Notes: a model not told the origin generated them from the letters alone. A DNA stretch of 64,000 bases from Curtobacterium sp. 'Ferrero' (GCF_002412165.1 NZ_NXIA01000001.1:1-64000), one strand, 5' to 3'; numbered from the stretch's first letter, positions 11,265-20,971 are shown. A program made the numbers and translations.

Positions 11265-11861
11265 CTACTCGGCGCCGAAGTACTCGCGCACGATCGGCGC
11301 GATCCCCCGGAACGCCTTCGACCGGTGGCTGAGGGCGTTCTTCTCGTCGCGGGTCAACTCCGCCGAGGTACGGTCGGCGTCGTCCGGACGGAACACCGGG
11401 TCGTAGCCGTGCCCGCCGGTGCCGACCGGCTCCGTCGTCACCTCACCGTTCCACACCGCCTCGAACACGTGTTCGGTGCCGTCCGGGGTGACGAACGCGG
11501 CGGCGCAGACGAACGCCGCGGTGCGCTCGACGACGCCCTCGAGGTTCCGCAGCAGCAGCGCGATGTTGTCCGCGTCGACCCGCGTGCCCGCGTACCGGGC
11601 CGAGTGGATCCCCGGCGCACCACCGAGCGCGTCGACCGCGATCCCGGAGTCATCGGCGAGCGCCGGCAGTCCCGTGTGCTCGACCGCCGCGCGCGCCTTG
11701 ATGAGGGCGTTCGCGGCGTACGAGTCACCGTCCTCCACCGGCTCCGGGCCGTCGTACCCGACGAGCTCGACGCCGGTGCCGAGGGCGTCGCCGAGGATGT
11801 CGCGCAGCTCGACGAGCTTGCCGGCGTTGTGGCTGGCGAGGACGACGCGCCGCTCGGTCAC
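11265..11861 (-). CDS. rdgB: RdgB/HAM1 non-canonical purine NTP pyrophosphatase
   Basis: Hydrolyses dITP, dXTP and ITP to monophosphates to keep deaminated purines out of nucleic acid. The 198-residue protein opens with [18 protein letters not shown], has the [24 protein letters not shown] core and ends with the conserved HRSKAFRGI. The GTG start at 11861 overlaps the rph stop in a GTGA arrangement, so it is the third gene of a translationally coupled murI-rph-rdgB operon. Confidence 0.95.
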   Translation of the reverse strand: MTERRVVLASHNAGKLVELRDILGDALGTGVELVGYDGPEPVEDGDSYAANALIKARAAVEHTGLPALADDSGIAVDALGGAPGIHSARYAGTRVDADNIALLLRNLEGVVERTAAFVCAAAFVTPDGTEHVFEAVWNGEVTTEPVGTGGHGYDPVFRPDDADRTSAELTRDEKNALSHRSKAFRGIAPIVREYFGAE

Positions 11862-12598
11862 GAGGCCGCCCCCAGCACCTCGCGCTGGATCGCGGCGAGC
11901 GAGGCGTTGCCCGCGAGCCCCAGGTCGAGCAGCGTGTTCAGTTCGTCGCGGTCGAACGGGGCGTGCTCGGCGGTGCCCTGCACCTCGATGAACTTCCCAG
12001 AGCCGGTCGTCACGATGTTCATGTCGGTGTCGGCCGACGAGTCCTCGGTGTAGGCCAGGTCGAGCATCGGGACGCCGCCGACGATGCCGACCGAGATCGC
12101 CTGCACGCTGTCGGAGAGCGGCGTCGCCTTCTTCGCGACGAAGCCCCGCTCCCGGCCCCACTCGATCGCGTCGGCCATGGCGACGTAGGCACCCGTGATC
12201 GACGCCGTGCGGGTGCCGCCATCGGCCTGGAGCACGTCGCAGTCGATCACGAGGGTGTTCTCGCCGAGGGCCTTCGTGTCGACGACGGCTCGCAGGGAGC
12301 GGCCGATCAGGCGCGAGATCTCGTGCGTGCGACCCCCGACGCGGCCCTTGATCGACTCACGCTGCATGCGCTCGTTCGTCGACCGCGGCAGCATCGAGTA
12401 CTCGGCCGTGACCCACCCGGTGCCCTTGCCCGTGAGCCAGCGCGGCACCCCGTTGGTGAAGCTCGCGGTGCAGAGCACCTTGGTGTTGCCGAACGAGATG
12501 AGCGCGCTGCCCTCGGCCTGCGTGCTCCACCCCCGCTCGATCGTGACGGGACGGTGGTCGGTCGCGGTGCGGCCGTCGATGCGGAGCGTGTCGCTCAT
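11858..12598 (-). CDS. rph: Ribonuclease PH
   Basis: Phosphorolytic 3'-5' exoribonuclease that trims tRNA precursors. The 246-residue protein is of normal length and carries the RNase PH motifs [32 protein letters not shown] and [19 protein letters not shown]. Its ATG at 12598 overlaps the murI TGA by four bases (ATGA) and its own stop overlaps rdgB, so the three genes are coupled. Confidence 0.97.
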   Translation of the reverse strand: MSDTLRIDGRTATDHRPVTIERGWSTQAEGSALISFGNTKVLCTASFTNGVPRWLTGKGTGWVTAEYSMLPRSTNERMQRESIKGRVGGRTHEISRLIGRSLRAVVDTKALGENTLVIDCDVLQADGGTRTASITGAYVAMADAIEWGRERGFVAKKATPLSDSVQAISVGIVGGVPMLDLAYTEDSSADTDMNIVTTGSGKFIEVQGTAEHAPFDRDELNTLLDLGLAGNASLAAIQREVLGAAS

Positions 12599-13440
12599 GA
12601 GGTCCTTTCGGTCTGGGGCAGCTGGATCGCCCCGGTCTGGAGGTGTCCGACGCTCGAGACCTCGGGGCCGAGGAAGCGTCGGGCGAGTCGGATGAAGCCG
12701 TTCTTGTCGTCGCCGGTCGCCTCGAACGCGTAGGTCGGCGGCTCCGGCGTGGTCCGTTCGAGGCCGTGCTCGACCAGGCGCCGGTAGACGTCGTTCGCGG
12801 TCTCCTCGGCGCTCGACACGAGGGTCACGTCCGGACCCATCACGTACTGGATCGCGGCGGACATCAGCGGGTAGTGCGTGCAGCCGAGGACGAGCGTGTC
12901 GACGTCGGCGTCCCGGATCGGCGCGAGGTACTGCTCGGCGACCGTGCGGAGGGCGGGTGACGACGTGTCCCCGGCCTCGACGAACTCGACGAACCGCGGG
13001 CAGGCGGCGAGCGACAGCGTGACGCCGGAGGCGACGGCGAACGCGTCCTCGTACGCCCGGGAGGCGATCGTGCCGACCGTGCCGATCACCCCGATGCGTC
13101 CGGTCCTGGTCTGCTTGACGGCGGCGCGGGCTGCCGGCTGGATGACCTCGACGACCGGGATCCCGTACGCCTGCTCGTACCGCTCCCGGGCGTCGCGGAG
13201 CACTGCGGACGAGGCGGTGTTGCACGCGATCACGAGCGCCTTGACGCCCTGCTCGACGAGGTCGTCCATCACCTCGAGCGCGTACCGGCGGACGTCGGCG
13301 ATGCGCTTCGGCCCGTACGGCGAGTGCAGCGTGTCCCCCACGTACCGGATGCTCTCCCGGGGCAGCTGGTCGATGATCGCCCGGGCCACCGTGAGCCCAC
13401 CGACGCCGCTGTCGAAGACTCCGATCGGTGCATCCGTCAC
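12595..13440 (-). CDS. murI: Glutamate racemase
   Basis: Makes D-glutamate for peptidoglycan. The 281-residue protein has the N-terminal [12 protein letters not shown] motif with its Asp/Ser, the first catalytic Cys in IACNTASS and the second in LGCTHYPL. First gene of the murI-rph-rdgB operon. GTG 13440 is preceded by TACGCT and a six-base gap, giving a leaderless transcript; the frame further upstream runs into repeat array B and encodes repeat-derived peptides only. Confidence 0.96.
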   Translation of the reverse strand: MTDAPIGVFDSGVGGLTVARAIIDQLPRESIRYVGDTLHSPYGPKRIADVRRYALEVMDDLVEQGVKALVIACNTASSAVLRDARERYEQAYGIPVVEVIQPAARAAVKQTRTGRIGVIGTVGTIASRAYEDAFAVASGVTLSLAACPRFVEFVEAGDTSSPALRTVAEQYLAPIRDADVDTLVLGCTHYPLMSAAIQYVMGPDVTLVSSAEETANDVYRRLVEHGLERTTPEPPTYAFEATGDDKNGFIRLARRFLGPEVSSVGHLQTGAIQLPQTERTS

Positions 13441-14349
13441 CGCACCAGCGTACCGACCGCCGCGTGCGCACCGCCCCGTCCGCCGAGCGGGCGCTTCCTG
13501 CGCACCGCGAGCGCCCCCACCCGCCGATTCCGCCCGCTCGTCCCCCGAACGCGCCCGGTCCGCCGAACGCGCCCGGTCCGCCGAGCGGGCCCGGTCCGCC
13601 GAGCGGGCGCTTCCTGCGCACCGCGAGCGCCCCCACCCGCCGATTCCGCCCGCTCGCCGAGGTACCCGCCTCGCCCGGAGCCCGCTCGCCCGCTGCCCCT
13701 GCGCTTTCTCTCCCCAACCTCCCGATCGGGCGATTCCTGCCCTCACTGCTCGCCCCCATCCGCCGCATCCGCCTCCCCCACCCGCCGAGCGGGCGTTTTC
13801 TGCCGATAAAGATCGCTCCCACCCGCTGATTCCGCCCGCTCGCGGGCGCGGGAGCGCCCCAGCCGACCCGGGAGGCACGGATCGCCTCCCAGGAGCGGGC
13901 CCCGCGCCTCCAGGCGGTCACCTGCGCACCCCGCGCCACCCGCACTCGCTCGCCATCAGGACCCGAGCGGGCGTTTTCCGCTCCTCACACTAATTCGCAC
14001 CCACGAGAACCACCCGCTCACGCACCCCGCCACGTGCGAACCGTTCCCGTGCGCACACCGCTCCCGCGAACGGGCACTCTCTGCGGGCCGTGCGCGCACC
14101 TCCCTGCAGAAAACGCCCGCGCACACACCACGGCCCACGAGCGGGCGTTCTCGGCCGGCCACGCCCGCTCCTCCACGCAGGAACCGCCCGCTCACGCACC
14201 CGGCCCGCTCACGCACTCGGCCTGTGAGGGCGCCTGGGTCCGCCAACGGGCACTCTCTGCGGGCCGCGGCCGCGCCTCCCCGCAGAAAACGCCCGCTCGC
14301 GAACGGCACACCCACGCACCCACCGCACCCGCGCACCCACCGCACCCAC
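13441..14349. repeat. Gene-free region with repeat array B of 57-bp units
   Basis: Between divergent murI and pncB, units of exactly 57 bp lie at 13484-13540, 13600-13656, 13786-13842, 13964-14020, 14067-14123, 14138-14194 and 14243-14299; a unit with a decayed right arm occupies 13723-13779. The first two share nearly the same interior. Between them an 18-bp unit (ccgaacgcgcccggtccg) repeats three times at about 13547-13600. I see no gene. Both neighbouring promoters must lie at the edges: TACGCT at 13452-13447 for murI and TAGTGT at 14503 for pncB. Confidence 0.85.
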
Positions 14350-14452
14350 CGCACCCGGCACCGCACCAGCACACCCGCACCCATCGCACCCGGCACCGCA
14401 CCAGCACACCCGCACCCATCGCACCCGGCACCGCACCAGCACACCCGCACCC
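14350..14452. repeat. 35-bp tandem repeat, three copies
   Basis: Units 14350-14384, 14385-14419 and 14420-14452 are identical as far as they run, the unit starting cgcacccggcaccgcacc. They are flanked on both sides by shorter cgcacc repeats and end about 50 bp before the pncB promoter. Confidence 0.9.
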
Positions 14453-14502
14453 GCACCCGCACCCGCACGACGCGGGCCGTGCCTCCCGGCCGACCGCTGC
14501 CG

Positions 14503-14508
14503 TAGTGT
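14503..14508 (+). promoter_or_regulatory. Leaderless -10 box for pncB
   Basis: TAGTGT, then seven bases, then the GTG start at 14516. No ribosome-binding site precedes the GTG, supporting a leaderless transcript. Confidence 0.5.
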
Positions 14509-14515
14509 CGAACAG

Positions 14516-15805
14516 GTGACCAGCGCGCTCCTCACGGACCAGTACGAACTCACCATGGTGGACGCCGCACTGAAGGACGGCACCGCCGACCGTCGGTGCG
14601 TCTTCGAGGTGTTCGCCCGCCGACTCCCCGACGGGCGCCGCTACGGCGTCGCGGCCGGCCTCGGACGCTTCCTGACCGCCCTCACGGACTTCCGCTTCGG
14701 CGACGACGAGATCGGCTTCCTCCGCGATCGCCGCGTCATCGACGAGGGCACCGCGCGGTGGCTCGCCGACTACCGGTTCAGCGGCAACGTCCGCGCGTAC
14801 CGCGAGGGCGAGGTGTTCTTCCCGAACTCGCCCGTCCTCCAGGTCGAGGGCACCTTCGCCGAGGCGGTCGTGCTCGAGACCCTCGCGCTGAGCATCTTCA
14901 ACGCCGACTCCGCCATCGCGAGCGCCGCCGCCCGCATGGTGTCCGCCGCCGACGGCCGCCCCCTCGCGGAGATGGGTTCACGCCGCACGGGCGAGTGGAA
15001 CGCCGTCGCCGCCGCCCGCGCCGCGTACATCGCCGGGTTCGGCGCGACGAGCAACCTCGAAGCCGGTCGCACCTGGGGCATGCCGACGATGGGCACCGCC
15101 GCGCACGCGTTCACGCTGCTGCACGACTCCGAGGAAGCGGCGTTCCGGTCGCAGCTCGACGCCCTCGGCAACGGCACCACCCTGCTCGTCGACACGTACG
15201 ACATCGAAGCGGCCGTGGAGACGGCGGTCCGCCTCACGGACGGCAAGCTCGGTGCCGTGCGCATCGACTCCGGCGACCTGCCGTCCGTGGTGGCCTCCGT
15301 CCGGGCGCAGCTCGACCGGCTCGGAGCGACCGGGACGAAGATCACGGTGACGAACGACCTCGACGAGTACACGATCGCCGCGCTCAGGGCGGCTCCGGTG
15401 GACTCCTACGGCGTCGGGACGTCGGTCGTCTCCGGCTCCGGGCACCCGGCCGCGGGGATGGTGTTCAAGCTCGTCGCCCACCGCGACCCCGCCGACGAGG
15501 CCTGGGTGCCGGTGGCGAAGAAGTCCGCGGACAAGGCGTCGACGGGCGGCCGGAAGGAGGCCGGTCGACGACTCCGCAACGGCGTCGCCACCGCGGAGGT
15601 GGTCCGGACGCAAGGTCAGGTCGGCGCCGACGAGCGGCCGCTCATGGTCCCGGTGGTCACGCAGGGCGAGGTGGACCAGGCGTACCTCGGCACACGCGGG
15701 GTCGAGGCAGCGCGACAGCACCACCGGATGGCGAAGGCCGAGCTGCCCGTCGATGCGTCACGCATCGGTCGCGGCGACCCGGCCGTCCCGACCCTCGTGC
15801 TGTGA
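14516..15805 (+). CDS. pncB: Nicotinate phosphoribosyltransferase
   Basis: Converts nicotinate and PRPP to nicotinate mononucleotide in NAD salvage. The 429-residue protein begins LTDQYELTM, the family hallmark, and contains EMGSRRTGEWNAV, FGATSNLEAG and MGTAAHAFTLLHDSEEAAF with the conserved His of the active site, then the phosphate-binding VRIDSGDL and GVGTSVVSG segments. GTG 14516 is leaderless. It converges tightly on the DUF3039 gene, with 18 bp between stop codons. Confidence 0.95.
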   Translation: MTSALLTDQYELTMVDAALKDGTADRRCVFEVFARRLPDGRRYGVAAGLGRFLTALTDFRFGDDEIGFLRDRRVIDEGTARWLADYRFSGNVRAYREGEVFFPNSPVLQVEGTFAEAVVLETLALSIFNADSAIASAAARMVSAADGRPLAEMGSRRTGEWNAVAAARAAYIAGFGATSNLEAGRTWGMPTMGTAAHAFTLLHDSEEAAFRSQLDALGNGTTLLVDTYDIEAAVETAVRLTDGKLGAVRIDSGDLPSVVASVRAQLDRLGATGTKITVTNDLDEYTIAALRAAPVDSYGVGTSVVSGSGHPAAGMVFKLVAHRDPADEAWVPVAKKSADKASTGGRKEAGRRLRNGVATAEVVRTQGQVGADERPLMVPVVTQGEVDQAYLGTRGVEAARQHHRMAKAELPVDASRIGRGDPAVPTLVL

Positions 15806-15823
15806 TGCGCTCGCGGCTGGCGG

Positions 15824-16084
15824 CTACTCCGCCTTCATCCGCTCGTAGATCTTCTTGCAGTCCGGGCAGACCGGGAACTTCTCGGGGTCGCGTCCGGGGA
15901 TCCACTTCTTGCCGCACAGCGCCCGCACGGGTTTGCCGCTGATCGCGGACTCGAGGATCTTGTCCTTCTTCACGTAGTGCGAGAACCGCTCGTGGTCACC
16001 GGGCTCGATCGCCTCGTCCTCGAGGAGCTTCTCGAGCTCGCGGTCCATCACGTCGAGGCCGCCGCCGGGTTCCGTCATGCTCAT
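15824..16084 (-). CDS. DUF3039 family small protein
   Basis: An 86-residue soluble protein of unknown function in the actinobacterial DUF3039 family. A Glu/Leu-rich N-terminal half is followed by RALCGKKWIPGRDPEKFPVC and PDCKKIYERM, which hold three Cys (C..C..C with CPDC) that could bind metal. The start at ATG 16084 (MSMTEP) rather than the inner ATG at 16077 is preferred because TACCCT lies six bases upstream of it. Confidence 0.88.
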   Translation of the reverse strand: MSMTEPGGGLDVMDRELEKLLEDEAIEPGDHERFSHYVKKDKILESAISGKPVRALCGKKWIPGRDPEKFPVCPDCKKIYERMKAE

Positions 16085-16122
16085 GGCTCCAGGGTACGAC
16101 GCTGCGGCTGCCGCCGCGATGT

Positions 16123-16166
16123 CGGACGGGAGGCCCGTGGCGGCGCCGCCACGGGCCTCCCGTCCG
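16123..16166. terminator. Perfect 44-bp palindrome after the ABC permease gene
   Basis: Arms 16123-16144 and 16145-16166 are exact reverse complements with no loop bases. The outer 12 bp are cggacgggaggc; the inner 10 differ from the other copies yet still pair. It lies 50 bp past the permease stop codon and upstream of DUF3039. It could act as a terminator or as a structured 3' end; there is no T tract. Confidence 0.75.
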
Positions 16167-16215
16167 CTGCTGGTCGCCCCGCGACCACCGGGTCGCGCGC
16201 GCATCAGTCGCTCGC

Positions 16216-17787
16216 TCAGTTGCGCTGCGCCGCGGACAGCAGGTCCGGGCCGTGCCGGTCGAAGAGCCGTCCCCCGACGACGACCCCGACCGTGAGGACG
16301 AGGACACCGACGACGGCTCCGACCACGAGCGTCCAACCGGCCCACGGGTCCGGTCCGTCGGTGAGGGCGAGGACCGCGAGCCAGACTGCCGGTACCGAGC
16401 ACACGACGGTGCCGAGGACCATCGTCGACTGCGCGACCGTGGCCGTCACCCCGGCGGCCTGCGGCTGCTGGAACGGGTGGTCGCCCGGGCGGACCGTCGG
16501 GTACGGGAGCAGGACCGACACCACGCTCGACAGTCCCAGACCGGACAGGAGCGCCGCGGCACCGACACCGATGAGCACCGGGAACGCGACGGGGTCACCG
16601 AACAACCAGGCTGAGACCGCCGCGCCGGCGACCAGTGCGGGGACACCGACCGTGAGCACGGGCACGACGCGTCCCAGACGGTCGCTCCACCCCGGTGCGC
16701 CGGAGGCGACGTGCAGCCACACGGCCGTGTTGTCGTACGAGACGTCGTTGTGCGGGAGGAACCCGGCGATGAGCGCCATGAGCGGCAGCGGCACGAGGGC
16801 GGTCCAGTGCCAGGGGACCCCGGCGACGCCGAGCGGCACCACCACGATCGGCACGAACACGATGATGAGGTACGAGGTGCGGTAGCGCGGATCACGTCCC
16901 CAGTACGTGAGTGCACGGGCGGCGACGGCGGCGACGGGCGCGGAACCGAGTCGGTCGAACCACCCGAGGCCCCGGTAGCGCCGACCGCGCGACCGACCCT
17001 CCACGGTCTCGAGCGCCCGGCCGACCTGCGCCCACCAGGCCCAGGCGAGCAGCGCCACGACCGCGACCGCGACGACGAGCTCGAGGAACGCTCCGCCGGC
17101 GTCCCCGGCAGCGGCGGCAGCCGGCACCGCCCAGGCCGCTCCCCACGGGGTCCACCCGGCGACCTCGGCGACCCGCTGCGCCGGCGTGCTGGCGGGGTCG
17201 ATCCACCCCGAGTCCAGCAGGAGGGAGACCGTCGGGATGCCGAGCACGACGATGACGAGGGCGACGAGCCAACCGGCGTCGCGCGTGCGGTGCTGTCCGA
17301 TCAGCCGTGACCCGACGGTCGAGGCGACGCGGACCAGCAGGGCGCACGTGAGCACGGCGAGGACTCCGCCGACGACCGCGAGGACCGCCGTCCCGCCGCC
17401 GCGCGCCCAGGTGACCGACTGCCCCACGGCGACGACCGCCACCGCGACGACGGGCACGCCGACGAGACCGGCGACACCGAGCCCGACAGCCAGGTCCTTC
17501 CGCCCGATGCCGAACACGGCGAAGCGGCGGGGATCGAGCTGGTCGCTCCGACCGACCACGAGCGGGACGATCGTGAAGCCGAACGTCAGGAGCGTCCCGA
17601 CCGGCACGACGACGGCGCGCGCCGCGTCCGGCGACGCACTGCGGAGGTCCGCCGCCACGACGGCGATCGCGACGGCGGCGACGAGACCGAGCAGGCTGCC
17701 GAGGACGACCAGCACCGACCGGCGCGCGCCCCCGCGGACCTCGCCGGCGAGCAGGTCGGCCCTCAGCCGGAGAAGCTGTGCAACCAT
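16216..17787 (-). CDS. ABC exporter permease, multi-span
   Basis: A 523-residue integral membrane protein with about 12 hydrophobic segments, most clearly SVLVVLGSLLGLVAAVAIAVVA near the N-terminus and VVGAVVGVLVLTVGVVVGG near the C-terminus. No soluble catalytic domain. It overlaps the preceding ATPase gene by 25 bp and is surely its membrane partner. Substrate unknown; the pairing with an ABC-2-type ATPase suggests export. Its length and even spread of helices suggest a fused or duplicated six-helix unit. Confidence 0.85.
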   Translation of the reverse strand: MVAQLLRLRADLLAGEVRGGARRSVLVVLGSLLGLVAAVAIAVVAADLRSASPDAARAVVVPVGTLLTFGFTIVPLVVGRSDQLDPRRFAVFGIGRKDLAVGLGVAGLVGVPVVAVAVVAVGQSVTWARGGGTAVLAVVGGVLAVLTCALLVRVASTVGSRLIGQHRTRDAGWLVALVIVVLGIPTVSLLLDSGWIDPASTPAQRVAEVAGWTPWGAAWAVPAAAAAGDAGGAFLELVVAVAVVALLAWAWWAQVGRALETVEGRSRGRRYRGLGWFDRLGSAPVAAVAARALTYWGRDPRYRTSYLIIVFVPIVVVPLGVAGVPWHWTALVPLPLMALIAGFLPHNDVSYDNTAVWLHVASGAPGWSDRLGRVVPVLTVGVPALVAGAAVSAWLFGDPVAFPVLIGVGAAALLSGLGLSSVVSVLLPYPTVRPGDHPFQQPQAAGVTATVAQSTMVLGTVVCSVPAVWLAVLALTDGPDPWAGWTLVVGAVVGVLVLTVGVVVGGRLFDRHGPDLLSAAQRN

Positions 17788-19088
17788 TCCATGCTCTCTG
17801 CGACGACGCGGCCACCCGCGAGCTCCACGAACTTGTCCTCGAGGCTCTTGCGTCCGCGGACCTGGGCCATCGTCCCGGAGGCGAGGACCTTGCCGCCGAC
17901 GATGATCGCGACCGAGTCGCAGGTGCGCTGCACGAGCTCCATCGAGTGGCTCGAGAGCACGACCGTCCCGCCGCCGGCGGTGTACCGGCGGAGGATGTCG
18001 GTGATCGTGGCCGCGCTCACCGGGTCCACGGACTCGAACGGTTCGTCGAGCACGAGCACCCGCGGGGAGTGGATCAGGGTGGCGGCGAGCGCGATCTTCT
18101 TCGCCATGCCGACGGAGTAGTCCGCGACCTGGCGGCCGAGCGCCTCGCCGAGACCGAACGCCTCGGCCAGGTCGGCGCTGCGGTCCCGAGCGGTCGCGCC
18201 ATCGAGCCCGCGGAGCGTCGCCGAGTAGTAGAGCAGCTGTCCGCCGGTGAGCCGGTCGAAGAGCCGCAGCCGGTCCGGGAGCACGCCGAGACTGCGCTTG
18301 GCGGCGGTCGGGTCGGCCCAGACGTCGTGGTCGAGCACGGTCACCGACCCGGCATCCGGACGCAGGAGGCCGGTGACCATCGACAGCGTGGTGGTCTTGC
18401 CGGCGCCGTTCGGGCCGACGACGCCGAAGATCGAGCCCTGGCGGATCTCGAGGTCGACCTCGTCCGCGGCCAGGGTCTGGCCGTACCGCTTGACCAGGCC
18501 GCTCGCACGGAGGACCACGGGCTGCTGCTCGGCGGCGGGCTTCGCGACGGTCGGCCGCTTGGTGCCGGGCTGCCGCTTCGCGGCGGTCGTCCGCTGCTTC
18601 TGCGCGGGCTGCTGCTCCTGCGCGGGCTTGCCCGTCGGCCTCGCGTCGTCGGCGGGCGTGTCGACCTGTTGGTCGGTTCCCCGTGGGCCGGCGGCGGTGG
18701 TCGACGCGGCAGCGCTCGGTGCGGCCGCCCCGGCGGGTCGCTTCGCGCGCTTCTTCCCGGTCCGGCCCTTCGCCGCGGTGCCGGTCGCAGCCGGTGCGGG
18801 CGCGGTCGGAGCAACCTCGGCAGCTGCCGGTGCAGCGTCCACCGCCCCGGAACCCGTCGCCGTGTCACCCGACGGCTCGGTCGCCGTGCTGTCCGTCAGC
18901 GCGGAGTCGTCCGCGCGCGCCGGGTCGTCCACGAACGCGTCGTGGTCGACGATCGTCGTGTCGTCGGTCAAGTCGTCATCATCGGAGGCGTCGCGCGCAT
19001 CCCCGTCCCCCATGTCTTCCTCGGCCTCGGTCAGCCAGTCAGCGTCGGACGTCGCGTACACGTCCTCGTCGTCTGTTCCAGCGGCCAC
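17763..19088 (-). CDS. ABC transporter ATPase with long disordered N-terminal extension
   Basis: A 441-residue protein whose last 250 or so residues are a standard ABC-2-type ATPase: Walker A GPNGAGKTTTLS, a divergent signature YSVGMAKK in place of LSGGQ, Walker B VLVLDEP and switch His in LSSHSMEL. The first 190 residues are low-complexity: an Asp/Glu-rich part (DDDDLTDDT) and then Ala/Pro/Lys/Gln-rich sequence. GTG 19088 is preferred to GTG 19166 because TACGGT lies six bases upstream of it. It is first in a two-gene operon with the permease. Confidence 0.88.
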   Translation of the reverse strand: MAAGTDDEDVYATSDADWLTEAEEDMGDGDARDASDDDDLTDDTTIVDHDAFVDDPARADDSALTDSTATEPSGDTATGSGAVDAAPAAAEVAPTAPAPAATGTAAKGRTGKKRAKRPAGAAAPSAAASTTAAGPRGTDQQVDTPADDARPTGKPAQEQQPAQKQRTTAAKRQPGTKRPTVAKPAAEQQPVVLRASGLVKRYGQTLAADEVDLEIRQGSIFGVVGPNGAGKTTTLSMVTGLLRPDAGSVTVLDHDVWADPTAAKRSLGVLPDRLRLFDRLTGGQLLYYSATLRGLDGATARDRSADLAEAFGLGEALGRQVADYSVGMAKKIALAATLIHSPRVLVLDEPFESVDPVSAATITDILRRYTAGGGTVVLSSHSMELVQRTCDSVAIIVGGKVLASGTMAQVRGRKSLEDKFVELAGGRVVAESMEWLHSFSG

Positions 19089-19409
19089 CGCCCCACCGTA
19101 CCAACGCGGGGAGACAGTCGGCGGCCCCGGGCCGAGGTTCGCCGAGCCGACCGCCGGGAGTGTCACGAATGGAGAACGAACCCGTCACGGGTGTACCCCT
19201 CCCGGCCGAGTTTCCGTATCATTCACCTGGGCACGCCGGAGTGTTCACCACCACGAAACCCGCTGTGAGCGGCCCGTACGTGGAGCAGCCGCGCTGTGAG
19301 TTCGCTCGTAGAGTCGCCCGCTCCCGGCGGATCCGGACCGCGCGGGAGCAGACTCGACGAGGCCCGCCCGTGCCCGAAGGCGCGCGGGCGGACACCAGAA
19401 GGGACCAGC
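19089..19409. other. Divergent intergenic region, no gene seen
   Basis: The 321 bases separate the ABC ATPase (minus) from the nucleotidyltransferase (plus). The ATPase -10 (TACGGT on the minus strand) is at 19100-19095. A less GC-rich stretch near 19208-19225 (gtttccgtatcattcacc) and TAGAGT at about 19310 are the only candidates for the promoter of the plus-strand glycopolymer genes. A GGAGGC-like half-site (cctcccggccg) is at about 19199. No open frame with good coding character was found. Confidence 0.5.
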
Positions 19410-20105
19410 ATGAGCACGCAGATCGTCATCCTCGCCGCGGGGATGGGCAGCCGCCTCGGGCGGAGCCTGCCGAAGCCGCTGACCGAACTCTCCGACGGCC
19501 GCACCATCATGCAGCAGCAGTTCGACAACATCCGCGCCGCGTTCGGTTCGAGCGCCCGCGTGACCATCGTCGTCGGCTACAAGTCCGAGTACATCGTCGA
19601 GGCCTTCCCCGAGGCGAACTTCGTCTACAACGAGTCCTACGACTCGACGAACACCTCGAAGAGCCTCCTCCGTGCGCTCAAGGCCACCGGCAAGAGCGGC
19701 GTGCTGTGGATGAACGGCGATGTGGTCTTCGACCCGCGTGCCCTCGTCCGCGCCGCCGACATGATCGACGAGGACCGCTCGTTCGTGAGCGTCAACACCG
19801 AGAAGGTCTCCGACGAGGAGGTCAAGTACACCGTCGACGCCGAGGGCTTCATCCACAAGCTCTCGAAGCAGGTCGTGGGCGGTCTCGGCGAGGCCGTCGG
19901 CATCAACTACGTCTCGTCGGCCGACAAGCAGGCTCTGATCCGCCAGCTCGGCCGGGTCGACGACCAGGAGTACTTCGAGGGCGGCATCGAGGCTGCCATC
20001 GCCGAGGACGGGCTACGCTGGACCCCGGTCGACATCTCCGACCTGTACGCGGTCGAGATCGACTTCGCCGAGGACCTCGAGCGCGCGAACAACCTGTTCG
20101 CCTGA
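19410..20105 (+). CDS. Sugar-phosphate/alcohol-phosphate nucleotidyltransferase (LicC-like)
   Basis: A 231-residue soluble enzyme of the nucleotidyltransferase fold. It opens with IVILAAGMGSRLGRSLPKPL, the NTP-binding signature, and has WMNGDVVF for metal binding and EYFEGGIEAAI late. The look is of LicC-type CTP transferases that make CDP-activated alcohols such as CDP-choline, although the base and substrate cannot be fixed. ATG 19410 has AGAAGGGA upstream. It heads the export genes and faces a CDP-alcohol phosphotransferase in the same cluster, so it may make that enzyme's donor. Confidence 0.82.
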   Translation: MSTQIVILAAGMGSRLGRSLPKPLTELSDGRTIMQQQFDNIRAAFGSSARVTIVVGYKSEYIVEAFPEANFVYNESYDSTNTSKSLLRALKATGKSGVLWMNGDVVFDPRALVRAADMIDEDRSFVSVNTEKVSDEEVKYTVDAEGFIHKLSKQVVGGLGEAVGINYVSSADKQALIRQLGRVDDQEYFEGGIEAAIAEDGLRWTPVDISDLYAVEIDFAEDLERANNLFA

Positions 20106-20146
20106 GTCGACAACAGCCCCTCGGCGCTTCCGCCCGGAGGGAACCC

Positions 20147-20971
20147 GTGACCACAGCGAGTGCGCCGACCACGCCCGCGCCGACCGCACCAGCGGCATCG
20201 CGCAGCGCTGGTCGGCGCTACCGTCACGCGCTCCGGCTGCTGACCGTCCGCGACCTCCGCGTCCGGTACTCCACGTCCGCGCTCGGCTACCTCTGGTCCA
20301 TCCTCGACCCGCTGGTGATGTCGGCCATCTACTGGTTCGTCTTCACGCAGGTCTTCCACCGCGGCTCCGTCGGTGAGGCTCCGTACATCGTGTTCCTGCT
20401 GTCGGCGCTCCTGCCGTGGATGTGGTTCACCGGTGCCGTCTCGGACTCGACGCGCGCGTTCACGAGCGAGGCCAAGTTGATCCGCTCGACGACCATCCCG
20501 CGCAGCATCTGGGTCGCACGGGTCAGCGCGTCGAAGGGCATCGAGTTCCTGCTGAGCCTGCCGGTGCTCGCGGTGTTCGCGATCGCCACCGGCGCGCACG
20601 TGCACTGGCAGCTCGCGCTCTACCCGATCGCGATCGTGCTGCAGGCCGGACTGGTGTACGGCCTCGGCCTGATCGTCGCGCCGCTCGTGGTCTTCTTCCG
20701 TGACCTCGAGCGCGCCGTCAAGCTCGTGCTGCGGTTCCTCTTCTACGCGTCGCCGATCATCTACGGCACGCAGGCACTCCCCCACCGGCTGCACGACCTC
20801 GCCGCCCTGAACCCGCTGAGCGGCATCTTCGGCATCTACCGGTCCGCGTTCTTCCCGAAGCAGCTCGACTGGCGTGAGGTCGCCGTCTCGTTCGTGCTGA
20901 CGCTCATCGTCATCGTGATCGGCACGGTCGTGTTCCGCCGGAGCGAGCACCGGGTCCTCAAGGAGCTGTGA
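20147..20971 (+). CDS. Polysaccharide/teichoic acid ABC export permease (TagG-like)
   Basis: A 274-residue ABC-2-type membrane protein with six predicted spans. The segment LLTVRDLRVRYSTSALGYLWSILDPL near the N-terminus and FLFYASPIIYGTQALP plus NPLSGIFGIYRSAFF near the end are typical of TagG/Wzm exporters of lipid-linked glycopolymers. GTG 20147 has CGGAGGG upstream. Its TGA overlaps the ATG of the ATPase gene by one base (TGATG), so the two are coupled. Confidence 0.9.
   Translation: MTTASAPTTPAPTAPAASRSAGRRYRHALRLLTVRDLRVRYSTSALGYLWSILDPLVMSAIYWFVFTQVFHRGSVGEAPYIVFLLSALLPWMWFTGAVSDSTRAFTSEAKLIRSTTIPRSIWVARVSASKGIEFLLSLPVLAVFAIATGAHVHWQLALYPIAIVLQAGLVYGLGLIVAPLVVFFRDLERAVKLVLRFLFYASPIIYGTQALPHRLHDLAALNPLSGIFGIYRSAFFPKQLDWREVAVSFVLTLIVIVIGTVVFRRSEHRVLKEL

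Noticed and set aside
13484-14299. CRISPR-like look of regularly repeated palindromic units
   Set aside because: Spacing between units is irregular, interiors are not unique spacers between identical repeats, and no cas gene is present.
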